Shown here: positions 11,583-22,394 of the stretch, one piece after another
How positions within the stretch are numbered: position 1 is the first letter of the stretch
How the letters are laid out: every line of letters begins with the position of its first letter
Source: Sarocladium kiliense
Lineage: Eukaryota > Ascomycota > Sordariomycetes > Hypocreales > Sarocladiaceae
NCBI GenBank assembly: GCA_030734395.1
Contig: JAUZTG010000012.1
Location: 744,001-808,000 of the forward strand
Length of the DNA stretch: 64,000 nt
Reading direction: 5' to 3'
Position numbers and translations under genes: made by a program
The notes under the pieces: model-generated
The model's input: only the letters and a program-made list of their open reading frames with translations
Databases searched by the model: none
What the model was told of the DNA's origin: nothing

Positions 11583-14425
11583 TCACGAAGCCAAGTTCAC
11601 AGTGATTGAGCCGGACTTCGGAAGTGATAGCATCCAGCCACCGCGACCCTTAGCGACCCCCTCCCCTTCGACAGTCCAGTCGACCCCGTCAGCATACGAA
11701 TCAACCCAAATGGCCGTTTCCTTAGCCTGAGGAGCATCTGGATGCTGGTTTAGTGACAGTGAAACACTGCCCTCCTCGACATGGAAGCGGAACTCCTCCA
11801 CCACGGCTGCATCAACTTCAATGAGTACCTTCAGGGGTCCGATGAATACTCTTCGTCTCACGGCACCTTTTGGCTTCACTGTGACAGTCCCTTTTCGACT
11901 CTGGCAAGCCACTCCTCCATAGGCTACGATACCAGCATCTTTTTCCTCAGCAACATACGTTCCTCCGTTCAGGGCCATTCCGAGGAAGCCGCCGCCATAG
12001 TCTCCCGTGATCCCATCCCACTTCAAAGTATTGGGGAAGGAGTGGAATGCGGCACTGGGGAAACCATCTTGGTTAATATTTGTTAGGGGTCCGGAAATAG
12101 CAGCGTAGCCAGTCCGTAGGAGATAAGTATCCGTGGGATCGTCCCGGAAAGCGCCCAAAAGAACCTGGCCGTTGAGACCAGAGCCATAATGGTGAATCTG
12201 TCGCTCAATACGTCTGAGCTTGCCACCGTAGCTAATAGAATGATGTGTCAGAGGGAGTCAACTGCCTTTTCTTTATTTGTGAAGCTTGATCAGATCAGGG
12301 CAGACTTACACGAAATCCCAGTACCGACGAGCGTTACCGTCCCAGCCCCAGTGTGGAACGTTGGGAGTGTATCCTAAAACGCTGTTGACGGTCTTCACTT
12401 CTGAGTCCACAAACCCAAAATGACTGCTCCCCTCGTCAGTTGATGATTTTGTTCGGAATACCTCATTACTTACCGAGTCCAGTAGTAGACGCCTTCCTGC
12501 CCGGTCGAGTCCCATGCCATTTCACTCCCAAAGGGGCTCTCCAAGGAATGCCAATGCTCTGCACGCTTGCGCATTTCAGCCTCGAGCTCGTCTGCCATCT
12601 CCTCCTTGCTTTCACGCCTGAGATCCTTCAGTACTTCGCCAAAGACTGTCTCGCCCATCAGGCCGACGAGGTTGTAGCCGACTTCCGGATCCATCATACG
12701 CATGACTGTTTTCTGTGCCTGGTCCAGGTACCAATCCCACTTCTTACTGGCCGTTTCGGGATACGCTCTGGCGACGCGATACATGCTCCAGTAAGCGGCC
12801 GTGACGTGAACATAATTGTAGGCCCGATCGAAAGAATCAGCTTGCTGCTTATTCCAGGAAGTCCAAGTGCTCCAATCGAAGGTCTTGTTGTACTCGTATC
12901 CGGGCACTTCATCGGGCTCGTAGAAGAAGACTGACTTCACCACACCGTAGTCTTCCTTCTGTATCTCTCCCCATACTACATCCTGCACGAAGGCGTCAAG
13001 CTTCTTGATCTCATCGCTTCGAGGCTGAATGACCTGTTTCATCATGGCCGCCACATAGGCTCCTGTCCCGCCTTCATCACTAAGGCCAACGATCCACGCA
13101 CGACTGTCTTGCTCGAGAATGCCGCCGGCCTCGTAATCATATGTCATGACCGATGGCGTGCGGTTGAAAGGATCGGATGGCTCGTCAAAGTATGCCTCGG
13201 TAGTAAGAAACCTTCCCATGTCACCCAGTGTCTCTGTCGTGGCCTTCGTGACGAAGTAATGCAACGTCTGGAGCTTGCCATCTTCGTACTCAACTGCTAT
13301 CCGTACGCGGCCCCAGGCGGTGGAAGATGCTTCCACTGTAAAAGAATCATCATCACGCTTTGATCGCACTGATGCAGCACCGGCTGGCTTCACGGTGAAT
13401 GTCTTAACGGGAGAGCTATGCTTCAACCTCAGCGAAGCAGGTTGATCTCTTGGAAGGATGAAACCGGGAACGCTTCTAGCGACAGGTACGTCAACAGACT
13501 GTGCGGTTTCATCGAAGCCACGAACGCTGTCAGCCAAGGTGAACCGAACGCCAGTAGTAATTTCTTCATCAGGATCCAGCTTCAGACTCGTCGCTTCATT
13601 CCAAGGGTCCACGCCTTTCCACTCGTTCTCCCCCCATGCCTTCGACAGGACCTGCCACTCGTAGAAGCCTTCAAAAGTCTGGCTTCCATACCAGGTGCTC
13701 TCCTTCCATACCTCGTTCAAGTTTCGATAAGCCTCGAACCGGGAAACCGTGGTATTGCTCAAAGGCGTCACCAATAGGGATTTGCCTGTCCCTGTTACAG
13801 GAGTCACCCGGATCTGGCCGGCATCAAGGCCGATGTAAGGATCAGACAAGGAACAGTGCTCCCGCATTTCTTCTGCCGTCCGTTGTGTAAAGATGGAGTT
13901 GAACTCAGCTGGGAAACCAAGACTGCCAAGTTCAAGGGTCTTGTCGCCCGTGTTCTTAATATGAAATTGAAGACCGAGGTTTCCGTCAACGTCCAGCCAC
14001 TCCCTGCTGATCTCCAGCGGGCTTTTGGGCAAAGTGTTGGATAGTGTGGCAGAAGCCAGAACATTGTCGGAAACATCATCCCTGAAGTCTGCCTCAATTG
14101 CAGCCCGATTGGCAGCAGTATCTCCACCGATCCAATCATCGGATGCTCCTTCGACTCGGTAACGATATGTCAGATCACCCCAATGATACTGGCTGTTGCT
14201 TGCTCTAACATCCAGCTTGTCGCGAGGTAAGAAGTCGAATGTCGAGCCTTTTGGGCGTAAGGAGGCGAGTACTTGAGCATCTTTGACAAGTTCTATGTCC
14301 ATAGAATTGATGGACAACTCTAAGTACCCATTGGATACCCCCAAATCATCCTGCGATGATCCCAGTTTGGCACTTAAAAGGATTGAAACCAGAAGTTTGA
14401 GACCGAGTTTGGCCATCACGGGCAT
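11583..14425 (-). CDS. Secreted DUF5695-like protein, predicted glycoside-hydrolase fold
   Basis: A 904-residue protein from exons 14425-12474, 12423-12310 and 12231-11583. The introns begin GTAAGT and end CAG or TAG. The N-terminus MPVMAKLGLKLLVSILLSA is a signal peptide; an internal ATG at 14416 gives a slightly shorter and equally good one. The mature protein is rich in Trp, Asp and Gly with short motifs such as HWGDLTYRYR, GSQTFEGFYEW and TPNVPHWGWDGNARRYWDF. I recognise the overall look as the DUF5695 family of fungi and bacteria, thought to have an alpha/alpha-barrel resembling six-hairpin glycosidases. That assignment is from memory and needs a profile search. N-glycosylation sequons such as NTT and NRT are present. 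It is divergently placed from a secreted peroxidase, which suggests a shared extracellular role, but co-regulation is only an inference. Confidence 0.75.
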
Positions 14426-14478
14426 TTCATCAGTGGCAGTATTCCAGTATCCCAGAAGGCACAAAGATTTCCTCGGAA

Positions 14479-14495
14479 CTCGTATCAGATACGAG
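14479..14495. repeat. Perfect 17-base hyphenated palindrome
   Basis: CTCGTATC, a single A, then GATACGAG: eight-base arms with one central base, located 54-70 bases upstream of the minus-strand ATG at 14425. It could be a dimeric regulator site or a small hairpin in the 5' leader. Confidence 0.6.
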
Positions 14496-14557
14496 GAAGT
14501 TCATTCTACTTATGTTTCACTACGCACAGGGGCAAGGAGTACCAGTATCAAATCCTC

Positions 14558-14570
14558 CGGATCGTGTCCG
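14558..14570. promoter_or_regulatory. CGG-N7-CCG candidate Zn2Cys6 site
   Basis: Inverted CGG triplets spaced by seven bases, about 130-145 bases upstream of the DUF5695-like start codon. This is the site class bound by fungal Zn2Cys6 dimers. A single match of this low information content is weak evidence. Confidence 0.3.
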
Positions 14571-15638
14571 AACGCATCGCGAACGTTGTAACGTCAGAGC
14601 GCGGGGTAGTGTTTGTTTCTTCCATTATATATAAGCGACGGGATGCAATTGGGGCGCAAGGGCATGTAGATCGTCCCCATTGACCGCGAGCTATAAAGTT
14701 TGGAACGATATGTGAACCTGCCTAATTTGTCAAGCTTGGTTCTTAGTTGAGCAAGCACATCTTAGTGCGTGAAATACTAAGATCCCAGGTCGACCGCGTC
14801 GGGTTTGTCCAGGAGCGACCAATGTGGAGGGGACAACGCGGTTATAATCGTGTCTCTGAACATGGTGCCCACATAGCGGTCGGGGAATGCTGAGAGCGGG
14901 CTGCAAAGCACGGGATCATATTGGCTGTGCTCGACTAGTCATTGCTAATAATAGAATCGGAAGCAAATAATTCATTCTTTAGTTGATGAACTTCCATACT
15001 GTCTTAGGCACTTATGAGGTTAGCCTGAATGGAAAGTAGCAACTCTTTGTGCAATGACGCTATTAGAACCAAAGCGGCAGGGCCAGGCTCATATTCAAGG
15101 CTGTCTCTGAGACATTGGGACCTCGCTATTCATTCTCGAGAAGTTTAGTCATAAAGAGGGCAAGCTTGGTTTCGTTAGCCGAGCTGGAAATGTTCTAGAG
15201 TCTGTAGCCAAAACAAACTTCACTAACCTCTTCGTATTCACGTGGGAATGAAAGAATGATGGCCCTGCAACACTGCCTCAAAGGCTCACACGGACAATAC
15301 CGTAGCAGCGATCCCTACTCCACATTTGACGAGTGGACTCGGACGGTATTTGAAGGCCTCGGCTGAGCGGCAGTTGAATGAATAATGAGCGCGCTATGAT
15401 TTGCCTAAGAGGTCTAGGCACTTCCCAAATTAGCAGCAAGGGGGTTCAGGCCCAATGAAAAGATACGAGAGCAATCTCGTGTTTACCTTTCTTCTTGTTC
15501 CGTCTCTGCGTGCCTTATAGAATAGAGTAGAGAATAATAATGCAGCATTGCCCTATCCAATTTGAGAAAATGAATCGTGATTGAACTTGTCAGTTCTTAG
15601 CCTTGGATTTGCCAGTCATTTGTTTGTCCACATTCAAC

Positions 15639-17316
15639 ATGAAGGTCTTCACCGCGGCCACTGCTGCTGCTTGTGCTGCTCCGCTCATTGCAGCATCGCA
15701 GCTTGTTTGGCCGGCAAAGTGGGATGAGTTGGAGGATCTCATGACGATGCAGTCTGGCTATGAGAGTCGCGGATTCTCAGACGGTTAGTCGCAATCGCAA
15801 GAATGTTGTTGGCCTTTTTGCATTTTAATCCTTACTATTGCTTCTAGCCGTTGTTACATGTACTTTTGGAAGCAATGTCCAAGGCCGGCAGAACACAGCA
15901 GAATGGGTTCGAACAGGATTCCATGATATGATCACACACGATGCCGAGGCTGGCACGGGTGGCCTTGATGCATCGATCTTCTGGGAACTAGAGCGTGCAG
16001 AGAACGTCGGCAGTGCGTTCAAGAACACCTTCAGCTTCTTCAGTGGGTTTTACAACACTCGAGCCTCCGCCTCAGACCTCGTGGCGCTTGGTGTGTCGGT
16101 TGCCACAGGGGCTTGTGCTGGGCCCAAGGTTCCCTTCCGAGCAGGAAGAATTGACGCCAACAAGGCTGGTCCGCCCGGAGTCCCCGAGCCTCATACAAAC
16201 TTGGAGAAGACCTTGGATGCCTTCGTCAATGCTGGCTTTGACAACAAGGATATGGTCGCCATGGTGGCCTGCGGACACGCCATCGGAGGAGTCCACAGCA
16301 TGGACTTCCCGGATATCACTGGCATCCCCGCGGACCCAAACAATGACACATCTGTTCCCTTCCAGAAGGATGTATCCAGCTTTCATAACGGCGTTGTCAC
16401 CGAATTCCTGAATGGGAAGACCAAGAACCCCCTCGTAGTGGCGAAGAACGACACCCTGAATTCGGACAAGCGCATCTTCAACTCCGACCGTGCAACGATG
16501 AAGAACCTTGCAACTCGGTCGAACTTCAACAGCATGTGCGGGGATATCTTCGCGCGAATGATCGACACGGTGCCGAAGGCTGTGAAGCTCACTGATACTA
16601 TTGACGCGTACGACGTCAAACCTTACATTCAGCAACTGTCTCTGGACAGCAAGGGAGATTTGCACTTCAAGGGCTTCATCCGAATGAGGACATCTAAAGG
16701 AAGCGGCCGAAACCAAGATGACGTGGCTGTCACGCTGCTATATGCCGATCGAAACGGCAAAGGACAAGTCTCCGTGCCTACAACGCGTGGCCTTTGGCAA
16801 TCTGGAATCACAATCGGTGTCACCGGCGAATCCTTCGTCTCATTTGAGTTTGACACAACCATTAAGGGTGCCAGTGGCATCAGCAAGTTCTGGGTCAAGG
16901 AGGTAACTCCGTCCACGAAGGCCACTCGCATCCACGACAATCAGAAGACCGGAGGCTACAAGGTTAATGACAATGTCCTCTACCAGCTATCTACCTCATG
17001 CCAGCAGACTAGCGTTAGTGGTACCACGGCTATCACGGTCAATGCCATGGTCCGCAGCGATCGCGCTGGGAACAATCCATTGACATTGAAGGTCACCCAC
17101 AAGAAGGCCAGGGGAGGCACCGACGTGCCTGCGCTGGACATCGTGTCGACAGCGTTCAAGAAGATGGGGCAGAGTCCCAAGGGTTGGACGGCCTACCAGG
17201 CGAAGACAAAGGTTGATGACCAGTTTGCTCGCTTTGACGTTGCGCTGGGTGGTAAGCAGCCGACAGCTGTGGAGTTTCAGAACGTAGGAGCTATGCCTAC
17301 CACGTGTGCCAAATGA
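15639..17316 (+). CDS. Secreted atypical heme peroxidase with long C-terminal domain
   Basis: A 537-residue protein from exons 15639-15783 and 15848-17316. The signal peptide MKVFTAATAAACAAPLIAAS leads into a plant/fungal/bacterial-type heme peroxidase domain of roughly residues 45-300. The distal site is EWVRTGFHDM, with Arg70 and His74 in the R-x3-H arrangement. The proximal site is VACGHAIGGVH, with His192 as the likely heme ligand. These match the fungal class II-like peroxidases often annotated as WSC-type or plain fungal peroxidases rather than manganese or lignin peroxidase; no Mn-site triad or surface tryptophan is evident. The last ~230 residues form a separate beta-rich, Thr/Lys-rich region that includes LHFKGFIRMRT and has no recognised motif. 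Likely role: extracellular peroxide-dependent oxidation, substrate unknown. Confidence 0.85.
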
Positions 17317-18011
17317 TAGTTCAGCATGATATCAATTATATTCAAGCAACGAAGAATGGAAGAAATAGGAGATGTTGCAAGACAGAGGGTGCGTGATAAA
17401 TCCCTAGTGGCTGGTCGGATTGGGTTTCGTCCGAGCTTAGGAACTGTTGAAGCGTCTCGTTGACAACCCATTGAGCTCTTCAAAACTTTGGACATTTGGA
17501 AGTGAGAAGAATGGTGACCTCTGCAAGCCCTATCCGTGTTACCGAGTCGGCATGTGAGAGTCTTTGTCAAGTAGCAATGCCAGAAAGATTTCTAATGACG
17601 ATGTTCCAGTGATATGAAGGGTTGTTGAATCTTGGTGCCGTTATTTCAAGCATGCCACTAGCTGATGCTTTAGTAAGTGCAAGCGCACTGCGCACTGTGT
17701 ACAGCTTCGCCTCACGAGGAATAGGAGCTAAGAAATACCTGAGCTTTGGTGGGGGCTCCACACAGTCAGATGTACTTCATATCCGTAAGGCTGCTTTCAC
17801 CGTGCCCCACTAGGTCCACGCACTGAATCCTTATCCGTTATGCTCGTCGCTGGGCTTGGCCCGCCTCAACTCAGCAGCTATAAGAACACGGCTGGCGCCA
17901 GGTCAAGTTGTGGCTGACTGCCGTACAGCTCGCTCATTTCCTCCCAATTCCCAAAGATTACAAATTCGACCGAGATTGTTTACGTTGACTGCGACCAAGG
18001 AGCGTTCCACG
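17317..18011. other. Intergenic, no gene seen
   Basis: This holds the 3' end of the peroxidase gene and the leader of the bZIP-like gene. The frame that continues upstream of 18012 has no earlier in-frame ATG and reads as leader. Confidence 0.5.
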
Positions 18012-19182
18012 ATGACGGGCTCGCGCTCAAAAGCTGAAGACGGTGTGCCTCGCACCCGTCAACGCATTCACAAGACCCCACCTCCACTAGACGTGCCAGA
18101 CATTGACGATGATGCGGCAGAGAGGAAGAGGGTTCTTAATGTCCTGGCCCAGAGAAGATACAGTACGTTATTTGATATGAATGATGTGTAGCTCTAGCTG
18201 ATCCCTTCCAGGAGAGAAGAAGCGCCTGTCTCGGTTGAAGGACAAGGGTCCAAAGAGCGCTTCTGCTGGACTTGAAGCCAACGATACTACACAGTCACCA
18301 AGCACCATGTCCGGTGAAGACACGCAATCTTCATCGCTACCTAGTGCAAATACGGAACCGACGATCCAACCTACGGGGGATGTCTTTTCGGCGATAGATG
18401 ATGTTGAAGAGATTCTACGGACGTCTGATGGTGTCAACACCTGGAACCAGGACCTTGAGAGTTCGATGCCCTCTTTGTTTACAGGCATGGAGACCCTCCC
18501 AAACTATGTGATCGCGGAAGATACGTCATGGCTGTCAAGCTCATCGGCAGATGGAACCATCTCCCCGTCCTTTCTCGACCCATTCTCCTCGATCTCATCA
18601 TCATCCTCGTCCAACACAAATACCGTGTCCTCATCTTACAACTCACCACCTGCCGACGAGTTTGTCGATAATTACCTTCTACCAGTACACGAGCTTACGC
18701 TTCTCAAAGCCCTGATGCGTATCGCTGGCAGAATTGGCTGCACACAAAACCTCTGGTCCCTCGAGACCTTGTCCTCGTTCAACACCAATACGGCACCTCC
18801 GCACGATACACTACCTCAAGTTTGGCGGCCAACCGCTGCACAGATCATGATACCTCATCATCCGCTCATCGACTTCCTACCATGGCCATCAGTGCGAGAT
18901 CGACTGCTTGCGATCATGGCACTGCCATCAGAATCGAGACCGCCAAGTGCAGCAGGGGACCTCTGGTTTTTGAACTTCGCTTACGATCTGGAGGACAATG
19001 CTGAAGGTATCAGGATATATGGGGGCGACCCATATGATCCAGAGAGCTGGGAGGTTGGGCAGAAGTTGTTTGAGAGTTGGTGGTTTGTTTTTGATCGAAA
19101 GGTGGTGGAGAGAAGCAATAGGTGGAGAGAGCTGAGGGGAGCGCCATTACTCACGGCGAAGAGCTCAACGAGTGAATCTTAA
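18012..19182 (+). CDS. bZIP-type regulator with DUF3425 C-terminal domain
   Basis: A 373-residue predicted nuclear regulator from exons 18012-18162 and 18212-19182, joined at GTACGT and TTCCAG. The splice restores the basic motif NVLAQRRYREKKRLSRLK (about residues 41-58), which matches the bZIP basic region N-x7-R/K class and sits directly across the exon junction. Immediately after it comes KGPKSASAGLE, with no heptad leucines, so the zipper is missing or very short. The middle is Ser/Thr/Asp-rich with a poly-Ser run. The C-terminal half contains the DUF3425 hallmarks: WRPTAAQIMIPHHPLIDFLPWP, followed by helices and the segment QKLFESWWFVFD. bZIP-DUF3425 proteins are an ascomycete-specific regulator family, and the targets here are unknown. 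The first in-frame ATG was chosen. It is not visibly clustered with its targets. Confidence 0.85.
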
Positions 19183-20458
19183 GCAACTCAGAAGCTTTGT
19201 AAACACGTTGATGTATTACATCGTAATCAGCGCAACATCTATTCACCGGTCTGCCAGGAGTGCCATTGGTACCGATGACGAGGACCCTTGTAGGACCCCT
19301 TTGCGAGATGAACCCGAATACGCCAGTCAGACCAGGGAAGAACGAACTCAGTCTCCGACAAGGCGATCTCACTAGCGGAGCAAACGGCGGATGGCCGGAG
19401 CCAAGCAAGCCACTGCATGCACCCACGCTGCCGCTCCAAGTGGGCTGCAGGTCCTGACCGGGTTGCAATGCATTCTAAACCAGCCATTGTTACTGTTGGA
19501 CTTCTTGCGAGTCCTGCAGGCATAGGTTCGTATGACCTGGCCCCCCACGCCTGAAAGGATGAAGGTGGTGCCCAGGGATTGCTGGACTGAGGAGCGGTTC
19601 AATGCGAAGGAACCTCCGGCCGGCGTCGGGGGGAGGGTGGTGAGTTTGCGTGGAGGAGCCAATCAACAGAGCGCCATAATCGGAGGTACTTGCGGGGTAG
19701 GCGAGTCGTGGCAGACAGACGATGTACCTTGGATGCTGGGGCTAACAGGTGAAGCCCTTTGAAGAGAAGAAGCTTCTAGGTCACCAATAGATGTCAGAAA
19801 GGCCAAAGACAAGTCGGCTCAGTGAACTGTACCTAGCTCCAGTCGTGCCAAGGCATTTCAAACAACCCTCCAGAGCCACTTTGTGCAGTGCAGACTACAG
19901 CTCCAGCGGTCCATCAACGGCCACCTCAGAACGTGCTGACACCACCGACAGCCTGCGCGTACTAGTCCCCGCCGTTTAGTGCCTCCCGTAGTCCCTGGCG
20001 AGAAAATTCCAACCTCCGACACGGCGTCACCTTCTTTCTTCCTCTTTTCTTTATTCTCGCTTCCTCATCTCTCTTCTGCCTGGCCATTCCCTCCCCGGCA
20101 GCTGAGCACAACATTGTTTCTTGTTCTTGTTTTCCCTTTCTTCCGACTAACTCCATCGGCGGCCGTCATCTTGTCACTGATCCCTGTGAGTGCTTTTTCT
20201 TGGTGAAGTAGGACCCCGCCATCATCATCATTGAGGGGCAGAGGGTCCCCATCCTCCGACATTCGCACCTCGACTTCGGGACTTTTTCTTCCATATTCGT
20301 TCACTGTTAAGATTCATATCTGACCTTTGAGGAGCTCACACTGACAATTGGCTATCTGTAGGCTTTCGCTGCTTCTGCGAGCTGTTTCAGGGACATCTTC
20401 TTCACTGTCTTAGCCTTCCTCGAAGCTCCCCTATCCTCACGCCCCCCCGACCGCCATA
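19183..20458. promoter_or_regulatory. Upstream region of the MTHFR gene
   Basis: No gene seen. Two CCAAT boxes (19659-19663 and 19784-19788) lie about 670-800 bases before the ATG, and a long pyrimidine-rich tract begins near 20020. A probable leader intron is listed separately. Confidence 0.45.
20186..20361 (+). other. Probable 5' leader intron of the MTHFR gene
   Basis: GTGAGT at 20186, a CACTGAC-type branch site near 20339-20345 and a CTGTAG acceptor at 20361 define a 176-base intron. No ATG lies between its end and the start codon at 20459, which supports it being spliced from the leader. Confidence 0.5.
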
Positions 20459-22394
20459 ATGCACATCAAAGACATGCTGGCCGAGTCCCAACGGACCGGC
20501 CAGCCGTCCTTCTCATTCGAGTACTTCCCGCCGAAGACGGCACAGGGTGTTCAGAACCTTTACGACCGTATGGACCGAATGTACAACTTCGGACCCAAGT
20601 TCATCGACATCACATGGGGTGCTGGCGGCCGTATCGCTGAGCTGACCTGCGAGATGGTCACCCAGGCACAGGCCATCTATGGCCTCGAGACTTGCATGCA
20701 TCTCACTTGCACCGACATGGGAACTGAGAAGGTCAACGATGCTCTGCGTAAGGCCTACAAAGCGGGCTGCACCAACATCCTAGCCTTGCGTGGAGACCCG
20801 CCTCGTGATGCTGAGAAGTGGACGGCGACAGAGGGTGGCTTTCAGTATGCAAGGGACCTCGTCGAGCACATCCGCGAGACCTACGGCAATCACTTCGACA
20901 TTGGTGTGGCTGGATACCCAGAGGGCACTGATGACAACAAGGATGAAGAGGTGCTGCTAGACCATTTGAAGGAAAAGGTCGACATGGGTGCCTCTTTCAT
21001 TGTTACTCAGATGTTCTATGATGCTGACAACTTTGTTCGATGGGTTGGCAAGGTCCGCGCTCGTGGTATCGACATCCCCATTCTCCCTGGCATCATGCCT
21101 ATTGCCACCTACGCCAGCTTTCTTCGGAGAGCAAACCACATGCAGTGCAAGATCCCACAGGCGTGGCTCGATGTGTTGGAACCGGTTAAGAACGACGATG
21201 TGGCAGTACGAGAGCTCGGTACGAAGCTTGTGGCTGCTATGTGCCGCAAGCTTCTGGATAATGGCATCTGGCATCTGCACTTCTACACCATGAACCTTGC
21301 ACAGGCAACGCGCATGGTTCTGGAGGAGCTCAACTGGGCTCCTTCTGCTGAGAGACCACTCAAGCAGGCTCTCCCGTGGAAGCAATCCAAGGGTCTTGGT
21401 CGTCGGGACGAAGATGTGCGCCCTGTCTTCTGGAGAGGTAGGAACAAGTCATATGTGTTGAGAACTCAGGACTGGGATGAGTTCCCTAACGGTCGCTGGG
21501 GTGACTCGAGGTCGCCGGCTTTCGGTGAGCTGGACGCGTACGGAATCGGCTTAACTGGTACGAACGAGGCGAACCGCAAGAAGTGGGGTGAGCCTCAGAC
21601 CATCCAGGATCTCGCAGATACGTTCGTCAAATATGTCGACCAGAAGATCGACTCCCTTCCCTGGAGTGAATCGCCCTTGACGAGTGAGGCGGAAGACATT
21701 CGACAGGATCTCAAGAACCTTAACAAGCGCGGCCTTCTGACCATCAACTCGCAGCCTGCCGTCGATGGCGTCAAGTCGACACACCCGGTCCACGGCTGGG
21801 GCCCGCCGAATGGTTACGTCTACCAAAAGGCGTACCTCGAGCTTTTGGTCCATCCCAGCGTCTTCCCCGAGATGATCCGTCGCTTCGAGAACCACCCCGA
21901 CCTCACATACTATGCTGTGACCAAAGATGGTGACCTCCACACCAACGCGCCCAGCGATGGTCCTAACGCTGTGACCTGGGGTGTCTTCCCCGGCAAGGAG
22001 ATCGTGCAGCCCACCATCGTGGAGAGTATCAGCTTCCTCGCCTGGAGGGATGAGGCTTTCCGCCTCGGTATTGACTGGGCTCACTGTTATGACGCCAACA
22101 CACCCAGCCGTCTGCTGCTCGAACAGGTGATGAATGAGTGGTACCTCGTCAACGTTGGTAAGTGTCATGCAAACCGTCTCCCTAGTACTGCGATCGCTAA
22201 TGGTAACAGTGAACAATGACTTCCATGAGAACCGCGTTATCTACGAGCTTCTTGACGGTCTGGCTGTCGAAGGACTGACCAACTCTCCTATCCCTGCTTC
22301 TGTAACACCAGCTACCAATGGCAACCACACTGAGCCCGTTGCGAACGGAAACGGTCACTCCAACGGAGTCGACCAAGCTGTTGCAACAGCCTAA
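20459..22394 (+). CDS. met13: Methylenetetrahydrofolate reductase, MET13 type
   Basis: A 627-residue enzyme from exons 20459-22157 and 22210-22394. It reduces 5,10-methylene-THF to 5-methyl-THF, the methyl donor for methionine synthesis, using FAD and NAD(P)H in the cytosol. The N-terminal TIM barrel (about 1-300) begins with SFEYFPPKT and contains FIDITWGAGG, MHLTCTDM, ILALRGDPP and VTQMFYDADNFV, all family landmarks. The C-terminal regulatory domain contains WDEFPNGRWGDSRSPAFGE and WGPPNGYVYQKAYLELL. The KT-x-QGVQNLYDRMDRM segment is closer to yeast Met13 than Met12. The second exon adds a conserved VNNDF-H block and an Asn/Gly-rich tail of low complexity. The start codon is the first ATG after a C-rich leader. 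This is a full-length housekeeping gene. Confidence 0.96.

Larger units (their letters stand above)
14426..15638. promoter_or_regulatory. Divergent intergenic region between two secreted-protein genes
   Basis: A 1.2 kb non-coding stretch serves the DUF5695-like gene (minus) and the peroxidase gene (plus). Near the minus-strand gene it holds a perfect hyphenated palindrome (14479-14495), a CGG-N7-CCG element (14558-14570) and TTATATATAA (14625-14634), about 200 bases before the ATG, as a likely TATA element. The part next to the peroxidase gene is A/T-richer and has no clear landmark. Confidence 0.5.

Noticed and set aside
21551..22216. 221-codon minus-strand frame inside the MTHFR gene
   Set aside because: It lies entirely antisense to conserved MTHFR codons. 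The opposite frame stays open because of codon bias and has no protein family character.
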